Shown here: in pieces, positions 11,259 through 22,202 of the stretch | Layout of the letters: every line of letters begins with the position of its first letter | Numbering within the stretch: the first letter of the stretch is position 1 | Source: Lathyrus oleraceus | Lineage: Eukaryota; Streptophyta; Magnoliopsida; Fabales; Fabaceae | DNA length: 64,000 bases | Direction of reading: 5' to 3' | Assembly: GCF_024323335.1 (NCBI RefSeq) | Contig: NC_066584.1 | Location: 418,849,819 to 418,913,818 of the forward strand | Position numbers and translations under genes: made by a program | Notes under the pieces: generated by a model | What the model was told of the DNA's origin: nothing | What the model saw: the letters and a program-made list of their open reading frames with translations, nothing else | Database searches by the model: none

Positions 11259-11639
11259 CTAAGGGTTTTGGGAAGAAGGAGGAGGCGGAGGAACAACTGG
11301 GTAGTCATCCAGAAGATTTAAGGGATCTACCATCGTATCAATACCCTCTTCAAGACAGATCTCCATGTAATGTGTTAAAATATCTGGTGGATCGATCTTT
11401 GTGAAGATAGGATAGTTATCCACTGAAATATTATTGTCGTTTATTTCTTCCTTGACTAAAGGAGTGCCTTTCATAGATACAGATCTAGGATGAGATCTAG
11501 TCTGATCTAGTTGCAGTTGTTGAAACTGTTGTTGAACCAATTGTTGGTGAGCAACCTTTGGTCGACTTGGAGAGAGTTGTTGTTGTTTAACTGTCTTTGA
11601 AGTTTGTTCATCCATTGATGATTGTTGTTGTTCAGCCAT
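11259..11639 (-). CDS. Extra ORF downstream of copia pol, Gln-rich, unknown
   Basis: A 126-residue uninterrupted frame on the element's own strand, placed between RNase H and the 3' LTR. The N-terminal half is Gln-rich (MAEQQQSSMDEQ.., KQQQLSPSRPK). The C-terminus is acidic, then proline-rich (DDYPVVPPPPPSSQNP). No membrane segment or signal peptide is visible. SIRE-type copia elements often carry an extra, env-like or unclassified ORF in this position, so this may be its short remnant. I recognise no domain. The start at 11639 is the first ATG after a pyrimidine-rich leader-like stretch. Confidence 0.35.
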   Translation of the reverse strand: MAEQQQSSMDEQTSKTVKQQQLSPSRPKVAHQQLVQQQFQQLQLDQTRSHPRSVSMKGTPLVKEEINDNNISVDNYPIFTKIDPPDILTHYMEICLEEGIDTMVDPLNLLDDYPVVPPPPPSSQNP

Positions 11640-12136
11640 TGATGAGAGAGAAGGATAAAGATGAAGATGAAGAACAGTTGAAGAGAGAGAAGAAAGGTTG
11701 TTTGAGGTTTGAAAAACTTAAAAGTGTGGGAGAATTGTGCGTGGAGTGTGAAAATGTGAGTGAAGTGGGTTAAAATAGATTTTTTTTGCAATGGTAACAA
11801 AACAGAGTGTGCAGTAATAAGGGGAAGTGTAAAGGTTTATAACTAATTCTAAGAATTGTTAAACCCAATGTCTCACACTTTAATCACGCATACTCAGAAA
11901 GTGGGACAACTATCTCCACTAAGTACCACACAAAATCAAACGACAAGACAACCATTAAATGCAGTAACTATTCAGAATCAGGAAGACAAATCGATAAGAT
12001 TGCTTCTGATCAGAACCTTTCTGATTCATAAAAACTCCCTTACTTCAGAAAGCTTCATGTTTCAGAGTAAGAAAGTATAACAATCTCATAATCTAATCTA
12101 GTGTTCTAAAGACTTTACATTATGAAATACATCTTT

Positions 12137-13873
12137 TCATTCTAGGCACGGTTTCATAAATAGATTTTTCAGAATGAATATGAATCTATCTTCAGCAAGG
12201 GGTTTTGTAAAGATATCATGCCATTGATGGTTTGTGTCAACAAATTTTAAATGAAAAATTCCCTTCTGAACATAGTCACGTAAAAAGTGATGTTTTATTT
12301 CAATATGCTTAGCCCTAGAATGCAAGATAAGATTCTTAGATAAATAGATAACATAAGTATTATCAAAGAGAATATGAATGTTACTCTCAGATATTTGATA
12401 ATCTTCCAGCTAACTCTTCATCCAGAGTACCTGAGTGTTGCATCCAGAAGCTGCGATGTATTCAGCTTCAACTGTTGATAGCGCAATTGTTGATTGTCTC
12501 TTGCTGGACCATGAGATCAAGTTATCTCCCAGAAATTGGAAACTTCCAGAAAGTACTTTTTCTTTCAATTCTATCTCCAACATAGTCAGTGTCACAATAG
12601 CCTACTAATTTATACTCACTTGATTTTCTATAAAATAAACCAAGATTAGTAGTACCTTTCAGACACCTAAAGATTCTCTTAACATTAGTTAAGTGAGTTT
12701 CCCTAGGATCTGATTGGAAGCGAGCATATAAGTAGAACTAAATAAGATATTTACCTCTGAAAAGCGTATGATTTACCTTACTATTTACCTCTTCTTTCTC
12801 TAGAATGCATTAGGATGCATTTGAGTCTTTTCTAGATTACACTCTGATAAGTTAAATTTCTTCAGAAGTTCCTTTTTATATTTTCTTTGATGAATATACA
12901 TGCCTTCTGGTCTTTGATCAATCTGGATTCCATGAAAAAACTTTAGTTCTCCCATAAGACTCATTTTGAATTTTGCCTACATAGACTTAGTAAAATCCTT
13001 GCACAACGACGCATTAGCAGAACCAAAAATAATATCATCAACATATATTTGCATAATCAAAATGTCATTCTTGAAGGTTTTGCAAAAGAGAGTTGTGCTA
13101 CTTTCCCTCTGGTAAAATCATTTTTCAACAAAAAGTTGCTTAGTCTATCATACCAAGCTCTTGGAGTTTGCTTTAAACCATACAAAGACTTTTTCAGTTT
13201 AAAAACAAAATCAGGATTTTGAGAGCTTTTAAAACCATGAGGTTGATGAACATAAACTTCTTCAGAAATATAACCATTCAGGAATGCACTCTAAACATCC
13301 ATCTTATAAAGTATGATGTTATGATTGACTGCAAAAGAAATTAAAAGACGAATAAACTTTGACATGGAAACTGGAGCAAAGGTTTTTGTATAGTCTATAC
13401 CTTCTTGTTGAATATAACCTTGTGCTACCAGTCGAGCTTTGTTTATGACCACTCCGCCTTTCTCATTCAACTTGTTTTTGAAAACCCATCTAGTTCCAAT
13501 AACATGGAATCCTTTTGGTTTCTGAACAAGATCCCAAGCGTCATTTTTGGTGAATTGATTAAGTTCATCTTGTATGGACATAATTCATTCGTTATCCAGG
13601 AGAGCTTCATCAATGGATGTGGGTTCTATTAGAGACACCAAACCTAGAAGAGTCTCTTCAGAAGGTCTGAATGAAGTTCTAGTTCTGACTGGAGCATTCT
13701 TGTCTCCCAGAATCAGTTCTTTGAAATGAGAAGTTATTGATCTACTTTTCTTATGATGAGTTGGATCAATGATTTCTTCTGGTTGAGTTGTTTCTTCAGA
13801 TTCTTTGGCTTTGCCTTCTGAGTCTTTTTCTCCAGAGACAATATCTTTGGATTCTGAAAGGTTGATCTTCAGA
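12137..13873 (-). pseudogene. Copia RT and RNase H (SIRE/Maximus-like)
   Basis: Minus-strand RT begins at 13291-13581 with the copia opening (WDLVQKPKGFHVIGTRWVFK, ARLVAQGYIQQEGIDYTKTF). It continues in broken frames through 12600-13290 (YGLKQTPRAWYDRLSNF-like and YVDD-region sequence). RNase H covers 12410-12595 (LISWSSKRQSTIALSTVEAE) and 12137-12325 (HSRAKHIEIKHHFLRDYVQ, then DIFTKPLAEDRF). Several stops and frameshifts show it is dead. Upstream it is separated from integrase by the CACTA insertion. Confidence 0.88.
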
Positions 13874-13884
13874 CACTACGCCAA

Positions 13885-14130
13885 ATAAGGGAAAAGAGGG
13901 CGCTTTTTTTGGCCTATAACAGCGCTTTAAAGCGCCCTCTAATCTGGCGCTGGCATAGGTAAAGACAGCGCTTTTTTTCCTGGTGAAAGTGCTCTCTAAA
14001 GTGGCTCTTTAAGCCCTTTAAGGGCCACTTTAGAGGGCGCTTTTTAAAGAAAGCGCCCTCTAAAGTGGAAACTTTTAAGGGTTTAGAGGGCGCTTTTACT
14101 GGAAAGCGCCCTCTAAAGTGGGTGGTTATT
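13885..14130. repeat. Left subterminal repeats of the CACTA element
   Basis: Repeated AGAGGGCGCTTT and inverse AAAGCGCCCTCTAA words, several of them pairing as short hairpins. Confidence 0.85.
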
Positions 14131-14639
14131 TAATTATTTTTTTTAAAAAGCGCTATATTTTTTTATTTATTTTAGACAACCTGTATATTGAAGCAGTACA
14201 CCTAAAACTGTATAATTTGAAGCCCTTTTTCACACATTACATTCAACAAGCCTTATATACAACAATCCATACATATACAACAATCCACTGATATATAATC
14301 GTTTAACTTCTAAAGATTCTAAATATACAACCAATTCATAACTTAAAAAGAAATAAAACTAAGTAGCAAAAGCATCTCTGAGATGTATGTTTTTTTTGCT
14401 AGCCGCAGTCTTCTTAGCAACAACCTCTTTTTGTTCAATATCAATAGCATGAACCTAAAATATCATAAAATTAGTTAGGTGAAGTATAAGATCAAGAATT
14501 AACATTTTCTATGCATAAATATCATATAATTGTGTTTATACCTTTTTTTTTGATGCAACTGACTCGATTTGCTGTAATAAAAGCCATTTTACCTGTAATA
14601 AAGAAAACAATTAAAATCATTTGACCTGTACCTTTTTCA
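14131..14639. other. CACTA interior, no assigned gene
   Basis: AT-rich. On the minus strand a short exon-like stretch at about 14365-14455 encodes VHAIDIEQKEVVAKKTAASK and ends in a stop. It may be the last exon of a captured transcript, with 14160-14350 as its 3' UTR. Not recognised. Confidence 0.3.
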
Positions 14640-14780
14640 CTAAGTTCTCTTTCTTTTCTTGGTTGGAATATGTTCTACATGTCTCTTAACAACACGGACG
14701 GTTGGATTGATCCAAATACCCTCATTATGATCATTTCTAATATATGAATCATTTGATATAATATTCCTTCAGACAAACTT
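14640..14780 (-). pseudogene. Unrecognised captured exon-like fragment in CACTA
   Basis: A minus-strand frame ending at TAG 14640-14642 encodes NDHNEGIWINPTVRVVKRHV and a basic KKRKRT tail. The composition looks like real protein, unlike the flanking AT-rich sequence. No domain is recognised. It may be part of a captured gene or a decayed element protein. Confidence 0.3.
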
Positions 14781-14957
14781 ATAAATATACATCCTGCAGT
14801 AATTTCATAGCAAGGAGAAATATATATAACGAGATAACAACTATGGCAACAACCACAGTGACTCATTCTTATTGTCAGCAGCAGCAGTAAGAACAAATCA
14901 TATACATAAGTTTATTGAATGAAATCTCCCTAAGAGATGTTGTATTTCTGTGTCTGG

Positions 14958-16220
14958 TTATTTACCGCAAAGGCGATAACAGAGTTCTTCAGCCTGCTCG
15001 TCAGGGTTACGGTTTGACAGAGAAAAAATGCCACTTATTCCATTGTTCAAACATGTCACGTTAAGTTTGTTTCCGATCTGGTAATCCTGCAGCATTACAT
15101 CACAAAAATGTTAGCATCAGTAACATTTCAAGTTTCATTGTTGAACTTTTCAAGCATTAAATCATCATAAGAAAATTTGTTTGGCAAATAAATTAACCAT
15201 ATATGCAGAATCGAAACTGGTTCTTTTAATATGTGTCAACAGAACTAAAGATTAGTTATATCAGTTGTAATCACTTTTATGTCGGTGCTTCATAGAAGCT
15301 GCATAGATCAAGCAAATACATAAGGAAGTAGCATAGCAGCATCACTCACCTCACAAGAAATGTAGCCTGGTTTACAGCTCGGAGGGGCACAGGTTATATA
15401 ATGGCACCAAGAGCAGTAATCATTCAAGTCCACCCCTTTAAAGAACAAGACGCCGCCGCCGACCAATCTGTAAACAACCACTTTCACATTGGAGACACTA
15501 GTACATAACAATGTAATTCACCTAACAGCAACAACAACAAAAAAAGGAGAGAGACACTACCCAACACTAAGTAGCACAAAAGAGATAATCCGAAGCGCAT
15601 ATTGATAAGATTCTTGCTTCTGGGAAGTATTAGACTTGTTTAGATTAAGCCAATGATGCTGACGGCGAGTCAAAATGACAAATCCAAGAAGAAATCCTGA
15701 TGTAAACCCTCCAATGTTACTAAAATTACTTCCAAATGGAAAAGTTCCAAGAGCTAAGTCCAAAACAATGATCACAACAAGAATCAACATCTCATCAAAC
15801 TGCAAAACAATAACAAAAATATATCTATTAGACACCATCATTGAGCTTAATAACTTATAAACCTATTTATTTACCTTATGAGTATGCATTTTCCAATTTG
15901 TTAAAAGCTCTGATAGCATCACTCCTAGTAAGCCGAATATTGCACCAGATGCACCAACGTAGATGATTGAATGGAGGAATAAAACACATAGCAAATTTCC
16001 TCCCAAACCCGATATCACATACACCAATCCAATTCGAACTAAAAAAAGCAAGTAAAACAGTTATCATATTCAAAATTGGCACATAGAAGAAACCAGACGC
16101 CAATAACCAGAACCTTACCAAAACCAAATTTCTTCTCAAGAGGAATTTGAAGATTAGAAAATGAACAATAGCGAACGTCAGAAGAGAAACCAAGTAATAT
16201 GAAGATTAGAAAAATACCTA
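14958..16220 (-). pseudogene. Captured rhomboid-like intramembrane protease gene fragment (five exons)
   Basis: Minus-strand exons: 16119 and upstream (ends PLEKKFGF), 15875-16038, 15561-15799, 15350-15467 and 14958-15086. All junctions are GT..AG and all phases agree, giving one open frame to a stop at 14958-14960. Exon 2 carries the rhomboid VRIGLVYVISGLGG and the serine motif GASGAIFG (GxSG). Exon 3 has the TM6 segment NFSNIGGFTSGFLLGFV. Exon 4 has the plant-type CSWCHYITC cysteine cluster. Exon 5 ends in a Cys-rich tail (ELCYRLC). Plant rhomboid-like proteases cleave membrane proteins with a Ser/His dyad. The dyad His, normally in NFAHIGGF, is Asn here, so catalysis is probably lost. The N-terminal half, including early membrane helices and a start codon, is missing. 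It sits wholly inside the CACTA element. Confidence 0.88.
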
Positions 16221-16404
16221 TGGTGTCAAAATCGAACAGCTAACAACAAATTAATAGAAGGAGGAAACGTCGTAGATCTAACAGAGGTGGAAGGAGAACG
16301 TCTTAGAAGTAGCGAAAATCGTAGCAGTGAGAACCCTAACGTGAAAAAGAACGAAAATAACAGAGAGTGAAATAACAAAATGCGCAGTATGTTATAATTT
16401 TAAT

Positions 16405-16780
16405 GTTTACTAAAGGGGACCTTAGAGGGCGCTTGTGGAAAAAAAGCGCCCTCTATAGGGGGCCTAAGAGGGCGCTTATGAAAGCGCTCTCTAAGGCTTT
16501 CCAAAAGCGCTTTATAAATTGGAAATGCACATGGACTTACAGAGCGCTTTTTTAAAAGCGCCCTCTAAGGGTAACCTTAGAGGGCGCTTTCTAAAAAGCG
16601 CCCTGTATTGTTGTCCCTCTATCTCCTCCTTATTTTTTCGCTTCACCTTAGAGGGCGCTTTATTATAAAAGTGCCCTCTAAAGTGCACTGTCTATTCCAG
16701 TTGTTCGCTCCTTATTTTTTCGCTTCACTTTAGAGTGCGCTTTTGTAATAAAGCGCCCTCTAAGGTGCGCTGTCTATTCC
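16405..16780. repeat. Right subterminal repeats of the CACTA element
   Basis: About ten AGAGGGCGCTT / AAGCGCCCTCTA words in alternating orientation, mirroring the left end. The block TTATTTTTTCGCTTCAC is also duplicated. Confidence 0.85.
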
Positions 16781-16799
16781 AATTTTTGGCGTAGTGAGA

Positions 16800-18290
16800 T
16801 CTGCAAATTTCTCAACTAGATTTGACTTTTTAGGGTCAAGCTTATCATTGAATCTAACATGAATTGACTCCTCAACAATTCATATTTATGTGTTAAAGAT
16901 TCAATAGCCTTTAGAGTGTTCAAAATATCCTAAGAGTAAAGACTTATATGCCTTAGAGTCAAACTTGCCAAGATTCTCTTTAGTGTTTAACATAAAGCAT
17001 TCATATCAAAAAGGATGAAAGTAAGAAATATTGGGCTTTCTGTTCTTCCACAATTCATCAAGAGTCTTACCTAGAATAGGTCGGATATAAATCCAGTTCT
17101 AAATATAACAGGTTGTGTTAACTGCTTTTTCCTAGAAATGCTTAGCCATATTAGTTTCTTGGATCATGATGCAGGCCATTTCTTGCAACATCCTATTCTT
17201 CCTTTCTACAACTCCATTTTACTGTGGAGTTCTAGGATATGAGAAATAATGGGAAATGCCATTTGAATCAAAAAGATTTTCAAAATGTTTATTTTCAAAT
17301 TAGTCACCATGATCACTTCGAACTTTGACTATTTTGCAATTCATTTTTGTTTGCACTAGTGAGCAGAAGGTAGAGAACACATAGTGAGACTCATCCTTGT
17401 GTTTCAGGAACTTTACCCATGTCCATCGACTGTAGTCATGAACTATGACTAATCCATATTTCTTTCCATTGATAGAAGCAGTTTTCACTAGTCCAAACAA
17501 ATCAATATGCAGAAGTTCTAACAATCTAGAGGTAGAAACAACAGTTTTTGCTTTGAAAGAAGTTTTAGAAAACTTGCCTTTCTGACATGCTTCACAAAGA
17601 GCATCTGAAGCGAACATCAGTTTGGGTAGAACTCTGACTAATTCAAGTTTATTTAGCTGAGAAATCCTTCTCATGCTAACATGACCCAAACGTCTATGCC
17701 AGACCCATTGCTCCCATTAACAGACATTAGACATTTTACATTTTGATCTTCAAGATCAGAAAGTCTAATTTTATAAATGTTGTTTTTCCTCTTTCCGTTA
17801 AAAAGGATTATGCCATCTTTCTGACTAACAGCCTTACAAGAATTTTGATTAAAGATGATATCATAACCATTGTCACTAAGTCGGCAAATAGACAATAGAT
17901 TAGGCATCGGACCATCAACTAAAAGAACATTAGTAATAGAAGGAAGTTTACCGTTACCAATGGTTCCAGAGCCAATGATCTTCCCTTTCTGGTTTCCTCC
18001 GAAACCAACAAAGCCTCTAGGCTTAAGTTCCAAATCATGGAACATAGACCTTCTTCCCATCATGTGTTGTGAGCATCCACTGTCCAGGTACCACGACTGG
18101 TGTCTCAGCTGAGCTGTTAAGGATGTCTGCAACATAAATGATTTTATCCTTAGGTGCCCATTTTTTGGGTCCTCTTTTGTTAGTTTTCCCAGAGTTTCTC
18201 ATAACTTTGGGTCTTTTAGCAGAAGGATAATCATGAGGGATTTGTGCATGATACTTAGGTTTCATAATGGATTTCTTATCCTTAGTATGC
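16800..18290 (-). pseudogene. Copia protease and integrase
   Basis: Minus-strand protease is in 17671-18135, with the active site in SWYLDSGCSQHM and the copia PR-INT spacer NGYDIIFNQNSCKAV. Integrase follows at 17300-17689, with an HH-CC finger (GHVSMRRISQLNKLEL..CEACQKGK), first Asp in LLHIDLFG and second in VRSDHGD. The catalytic Glu region (NGVVERKNR-like) lies in broken frames at 17150-17300. The linker to RT (ESIHVRFNDKLDPKKSNLVE) reaches the CACTA right edge. Overlapping frame changes near 17680 and 18040-18130 and later stops make it inactive. Confidence 0.87.
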
Positions 18291-18292
18291 TT

Positions 18293-20772
18293 CTATGTAT
18301 GTGCAAAAATATCAGACTCAGTACTAGCAGACACGAAATGCACATAGAGAGGTTTTGGTTTGACCTTCTGACTTTCGTCATATTTTGTAGTTTTTGTATA
18401 ATCCAAACCTTTCTTGCCATTTCTACTAACTCCATAAATCAAGGAAGACAGGTTGCTTCTATCTATGCTTTTATCCAGAAAGTACTGGAATGCTCTTTCA
18501 TATCTGATGGCACAATCAGTACCAGAAGCTTCTGAAGTTATTTCCTGCTCTAGTTTTGAAATTTTTCTTTTCAGAGCAAAGTTATTACTTTCTAAAGAAA
18601 ATACTTTTTTGTTTATAGAGGAAATATCATTCTCACGCTCTTTATGAGTTTCAGAAGCAATTACTTTGACTTGTTTAAGGTCCTCGTATTTACTTTGAAG
18701 ACTATGGTACTTTTCCAGCATTTCAGAAAGACAAATTCCAATATCAGAATGAGATAGATTAGAGAATACCTCTTCAAAATTGGAGTCGGATTCTGATTAT
18801 GATAAAACCTTATCTTCTAGTTCCTCAGATCTAGTGGGATCCTCAGTAGTTGCCATCAGTGCAAGATTGGCTTTTTCTTTGTTAGAATCTTCTTCTTCAG
18901 ATTCTGAGTCATCCCAGGTTGCCATCAACCCCTTCTTCAGTTTAGGACATTCATTCTTGTAGTGGCCTGGCTCCTTGCACTCGAAATAGATAACTTCTTT
19001 TCCAGAAGTTTGCTTCTTTTGACCAGATGAGGATTCGAAGCGACCAACAATCCTTTTGACTCCTTTGAATTTCCCTTGACCACTTTGCCTATATTTCCAG
19101 AATCTCTTGACTCTCTTTGAGATTAGAGACAACTCGTCATCATCTTCTGAATCTTCATCAGATCCTTCTGATTCTTCCTCAGCTTGATATCCTCTAGTCT
19201 TCTCAGGCTTGAATTTTAGAGCTACAAATTTACCTCTCTTCTAAGGTTCATATTCTTCTAGTTCAATCTCGTGACTTCTTAAAGAACTAACAAGTTCTTC
19301 AAGACTGATGTTGTTGAGACCCGTAGCCAGCTTTAATGTAGTTACCATAGGTATCCATTTTTTGGGAAGACTTCTGATAATTTTCATGACATGATCTGCA
19401 ACCTTGAGAATATAGTCTCAACTTTTTCATCATCTTCCATCTTGAAAGCCTCATATTTCTGGATTAAGGCCAATACCTTTGTCTCCTTTACTTGAGAGTT
19501 TCCCTCATGAGTCATTCTCAGAGAGTCAAAAATGGATTTGACAGAATCTATATTTGTTATCTTCTCATACTCCGTATAAGAGATAACATTAAGCAATATG
19601 GTTCTTGCCTTATGCTGATTTTTAAAGTCTTTGTTTTATAGACCATACCTGGCACTTCTTACTAAAGTATTTCCTTCAACATTTACTGGGTGGACATAGC
19701 TAGGGGTGTTCGCGGCGCGGTTTGGGCGGTTTTTGCGATAAAAATCACCCGAACCGCAAGAGAAAAAATCATGCGGTTTGGTTTGGTTCGGTTGACTTTT
19801 AGAAATAAAACCAAACCAAATCAATGCGGTTTGGGTTGGTTCGGTTGGTTCGGTTTTTTATAATATTTTTATTGAGCCATATATACTCCTATAAATAACG
19901 ACATTACTTTGTGTTTAGTCATTCATACATTACTAAATAACATCAAAATTCATTATATTTAGACAAAAACTTTTCATTCAATATACAAAAAACCAGATTA
20001 GACAAAAGTGGAATAAAAGACAAATATAAATAGTAGCATAAAATAATATCAAAGACATTATAATAAAACATAAAAAAAAAACATATGAGATGAGAGATTA
20101 GAGAAGATGAAAAAAATAACATAAGAGATGCGAGATTGAGAAGAAAAGTGCAATAAAAACGTAATTGGAAGAGAAAATAGTAACATAAAAGATAAAAAAG
20201 AAAGAACATAATAGAGGACTTATTAGAGTAGAATATGCGAGACCTACATGGAAAAGAAGATGAGAAGAATGTGTGATACTACTATGAGAGATTTAAGAAG
20301 GTTGAAATTGAAACCCTAAGTGTGATTAAGAGAAAACTGTTTGTAATTATAAGGTTAAGGCATATTAGGTTTGAGGTTTGGGTTGGATGTGGGATAAGTG
20401 AAGTTTGGGTTGTAACATAATGCGGTTTGGTTTGGTTTAGTTCGGTTTGCAAAATACAAACCGCAAACCAAACCAAACCGTGCGGTTTTATTAAAAAATG
20501 ATCCAAACGAATCCAAACCAAATGCGGTTTTTTGCGGTTTCGGTTTGGTTTGGTTTGGTTTGCGGTTTTCTATTGGATTGGTTTGGTTTTGAACACCCCT
20601 AGACATAGCCTTCAACTACAAGATCCCAGAGATCAACATCATAACCAAGAAAGAAACTTTCTATTTTGTCTTTCTAGTAGTCAAAATTTTCACCATAAAA
20701 AATAGGTGGTTTAGCACTGTGATGATCTCTATCATTATTATTAATAACGTTAGCAGTGTTAGCGGCAACCAT
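18293..20772 (-). pseudogene. Copia gag, interrupted by a hAT-type MITE
   Basis: The minus-strand gag starts at ATG 20772 (MVAANTANVI..). An early stop lies in the conserved FDY-KDKIE segment. It runs through VVEGYV, where the MITE is inserted, then the capsid-like helices at 19384-19596, a KKWRPMVTALK-type region, and a Lys-rich segment. The zinc knuckle at about 18950-19010 reads YFECKEPGHYKNEC. The first cysteine of the CCHC motif appears to be Tyr. A coiled coil at 18293-18721 and a nuclear-type basic tail follow. Several in-frame stops (near 18797 and 18290) break it. Confidence 0.8.
19701..20601. mobile_element. hAT-type MITE (non-autonomous)
   Basis: Ends are TAGGGGTGTTC at 19701 and GAACACCCCTA ending at 20601. 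A perfect 8-bp target duplication GACATAGC occurs at 19693-19700 and 20602-20609. Both subterminal regions are filled with TGCGGTTTGG / CCAAACCGCA words in both orientations. There is no transposase; the frames seen inside come from the repeats. Removing the element and one duplication restores the gag frame. The 8-bp duplication points to the hAT superfamily. Confidence 0.93.
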
Positions 20773-20844
20773 TGTTTCTCATACAACTAGATTGATATTG
20801 AACACTATGAGGTGTTGATAAAACTATTATCACAATCAGAACTG

Positions 20845-20860
20845 GAGCTCTGATGCCAAT
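20845..20860 (-). other. Primer-binding site of the copia element (initiator tRNA-Met type)
   Basis: The minus-strand word ATTGGCATCAGAGCTC directly follows the 5' LTR. It is a one-base variant of the plant copia TGGTATCAGAGC primer site. Confidence 0.85.
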
Positions 20861-22202
20861 TGAAGGTGTGAAAACACAAGAAAGGGGGGTTTGAGTTGGG
20901 TTTTACAAGCAAAAGATTTTTCCAAAAAAAAACACCACTCACAAGTCTAATAATGAAGAGACAAAAATGCAAAGATTTTTATCCTGGTTCACTTGAAACT
21001 TAAAGCTAATATAGTCCACCCTCCAAGGTGATTTGCCTTATACACAAGGACTTAATCCACTATAATCAACAGACTACAATAAACACAAAGAATAACCTTA
21101 TTTGTCTTCTCAAGGATCCAACTAAACCTTAGTCTCCTGAAGGACTCACAAAGAAAAACTTTCTTTTTCTTCTTAAGGATAACCTCCTTAAGGAATCAAA
21201 CAAATAGTTTAAATAATAGTTTGTGTGTTACAAGACGCTTCTACACAAGCATATTTTTACACAAATGAATAACAAATACAAAAAGAACAATGTATACAAA
21301 GAATGATAGCTTTTCACAAAGAAAAATAGCTTGTCAAAATACTTGTGCAAAATCAGTGTTTTCTTCAAGTCTCCAATGCATGCTTATATAGTGTAAGCAT
21401 GTGATCGTTGGAGGGAAAAATGGGGAAAGCTCCTTGAGCGTCTGTCCACTAATGGATGGGAAAGGAATGTCCTTTCACCCATAAATTCAGTGACATGTGT
21501 GATGTATAGTATTGTCCTTGCCCATAAAATCAGGTAGTGAAAAGGTTGTTTGGTTTGTAGTATGTACTATTTGATCACGTTCCCATTTGATCTTATCTTC
21601 AGACTCATTGGCTTATGATAAAAGATGATTGAAACATGAAGTGAAGAAGTAGAGAGCTAGATTCAGAAACTTCAGAACCTTGGGTCAGAACCTTGATAGT
21701 GTTAGTAGTCTGGCTTGAGTTCTTCAATATCTTCATAATCTTTAGAGTCTTTAGAATGCTCAGTCAGAACCTTGATAACTTCAATCTACTGTCTTTAGAT
21801 CTTCATAATCTTCAGCTACATAACACAACTTCAGAAGCTTTCCATTCTTCAGAAGTTTGATTATCAAAGTCCATTTCCAGAATTAAGAACTAAGAGAACA
21901 TTGCAGCAACAATATAGAGTCTCCTTAGAAGCTTCTGATGGGTGAAATAAAACAGAAGCAAAAACAACATTGGAGCAATAATATTAGCGTCTTTCAGAAC
22001 TTCTAATTGCAGCACGGAAGCGGATTTGGAACACAAAGTTCAGAAACTGATGATGTTGCACATCATATGATCAGAATCATAATTGGTTGTTAAAGCTATA
22101 CAATAACAAACCATTAAGGTACAAAAATTATTCTCACACAAATACAACATTGTTATCATTAAAACTCAAGGTATAGTTGCAGAACCAAATCTTGTTCTAA
22201 CA
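20861..22202 (-). repeat. 5' LTR of the SIRE/Maximus-like copia element
   Basis: 1342 bp, starting TGTTAGAACAAGATTTGG on the minus strand at 22202 and ending CACACCTTCA at 20861, next to the primer site. It aligns with 9213-10535. Confidence 0.92.

Larger units (their letters stand above)
13874..16796. mobile_element. Non-autonomous CACTA (En/Spm) transposon carrying rhomboid exons
   Basis: The terminal inverted repeats are CACTACGCCAAA at 13874 and its complement TTTGGCGTAGTG ending at 16796. A perfect 3-bp target duplication AGA flanks it at 13871-13873 and 16797-16799. Removing the element and one AGA rejoins the copia frame exactly (EKFADLK..), which confirms the boundaries. Both subterminal regions hold many direct and inverted AGAGGGCGCTTT words, the usual TNPA-type binding architecture. 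No transposase was found, so it depends on a partner. The interior holds fragments of at least one host gene, a rhomboid-like protease. Confidence 0.95.
9213..22202 (-). mobile_element. Ty1/copia retrotransposon, SIRE/Maximus-like, with both LTRs
   Basis: Minus-strand element of about 13 kb. It comprises 5' LTR (20861-22202), PBS, gag (20772 down), protease, integrase, RT and RNase H (to 12137), a 1.6-kb spacer with an extra ORF, PPT (10536-10549) and 3' LTR (9213-10535). LTR ends are TGTTAGAAC..CACCTTCA. Flanking 5-mers GATTG (9208-9212) and TATTG (22203-22207) match at four of five bases, as expected of an old target duplication. The two LTRs differ at roughly one base in ten by eye, so the insertion is old. 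Two DNA transposons (13874-16796 and 19701-20601) inflate it from about 9.2 kb. Lineage placement is by resemblance of the LTR start and PPT; stops and frameshifts make it defective. Confidence 0.9.

Noticed and set aside
15863..16193. Two overlapping single-exon minus-strand frames as separate membrane proteins
   Set aside because: They read through introns of the rhomboid fragment. The spliced exons explain the sequence better.
19943..20209. Phe/Leu-rich 88-residue hydrophobic frame
   Set aside because: AT-rich interior of the hAT MITE; low-complexity translation.
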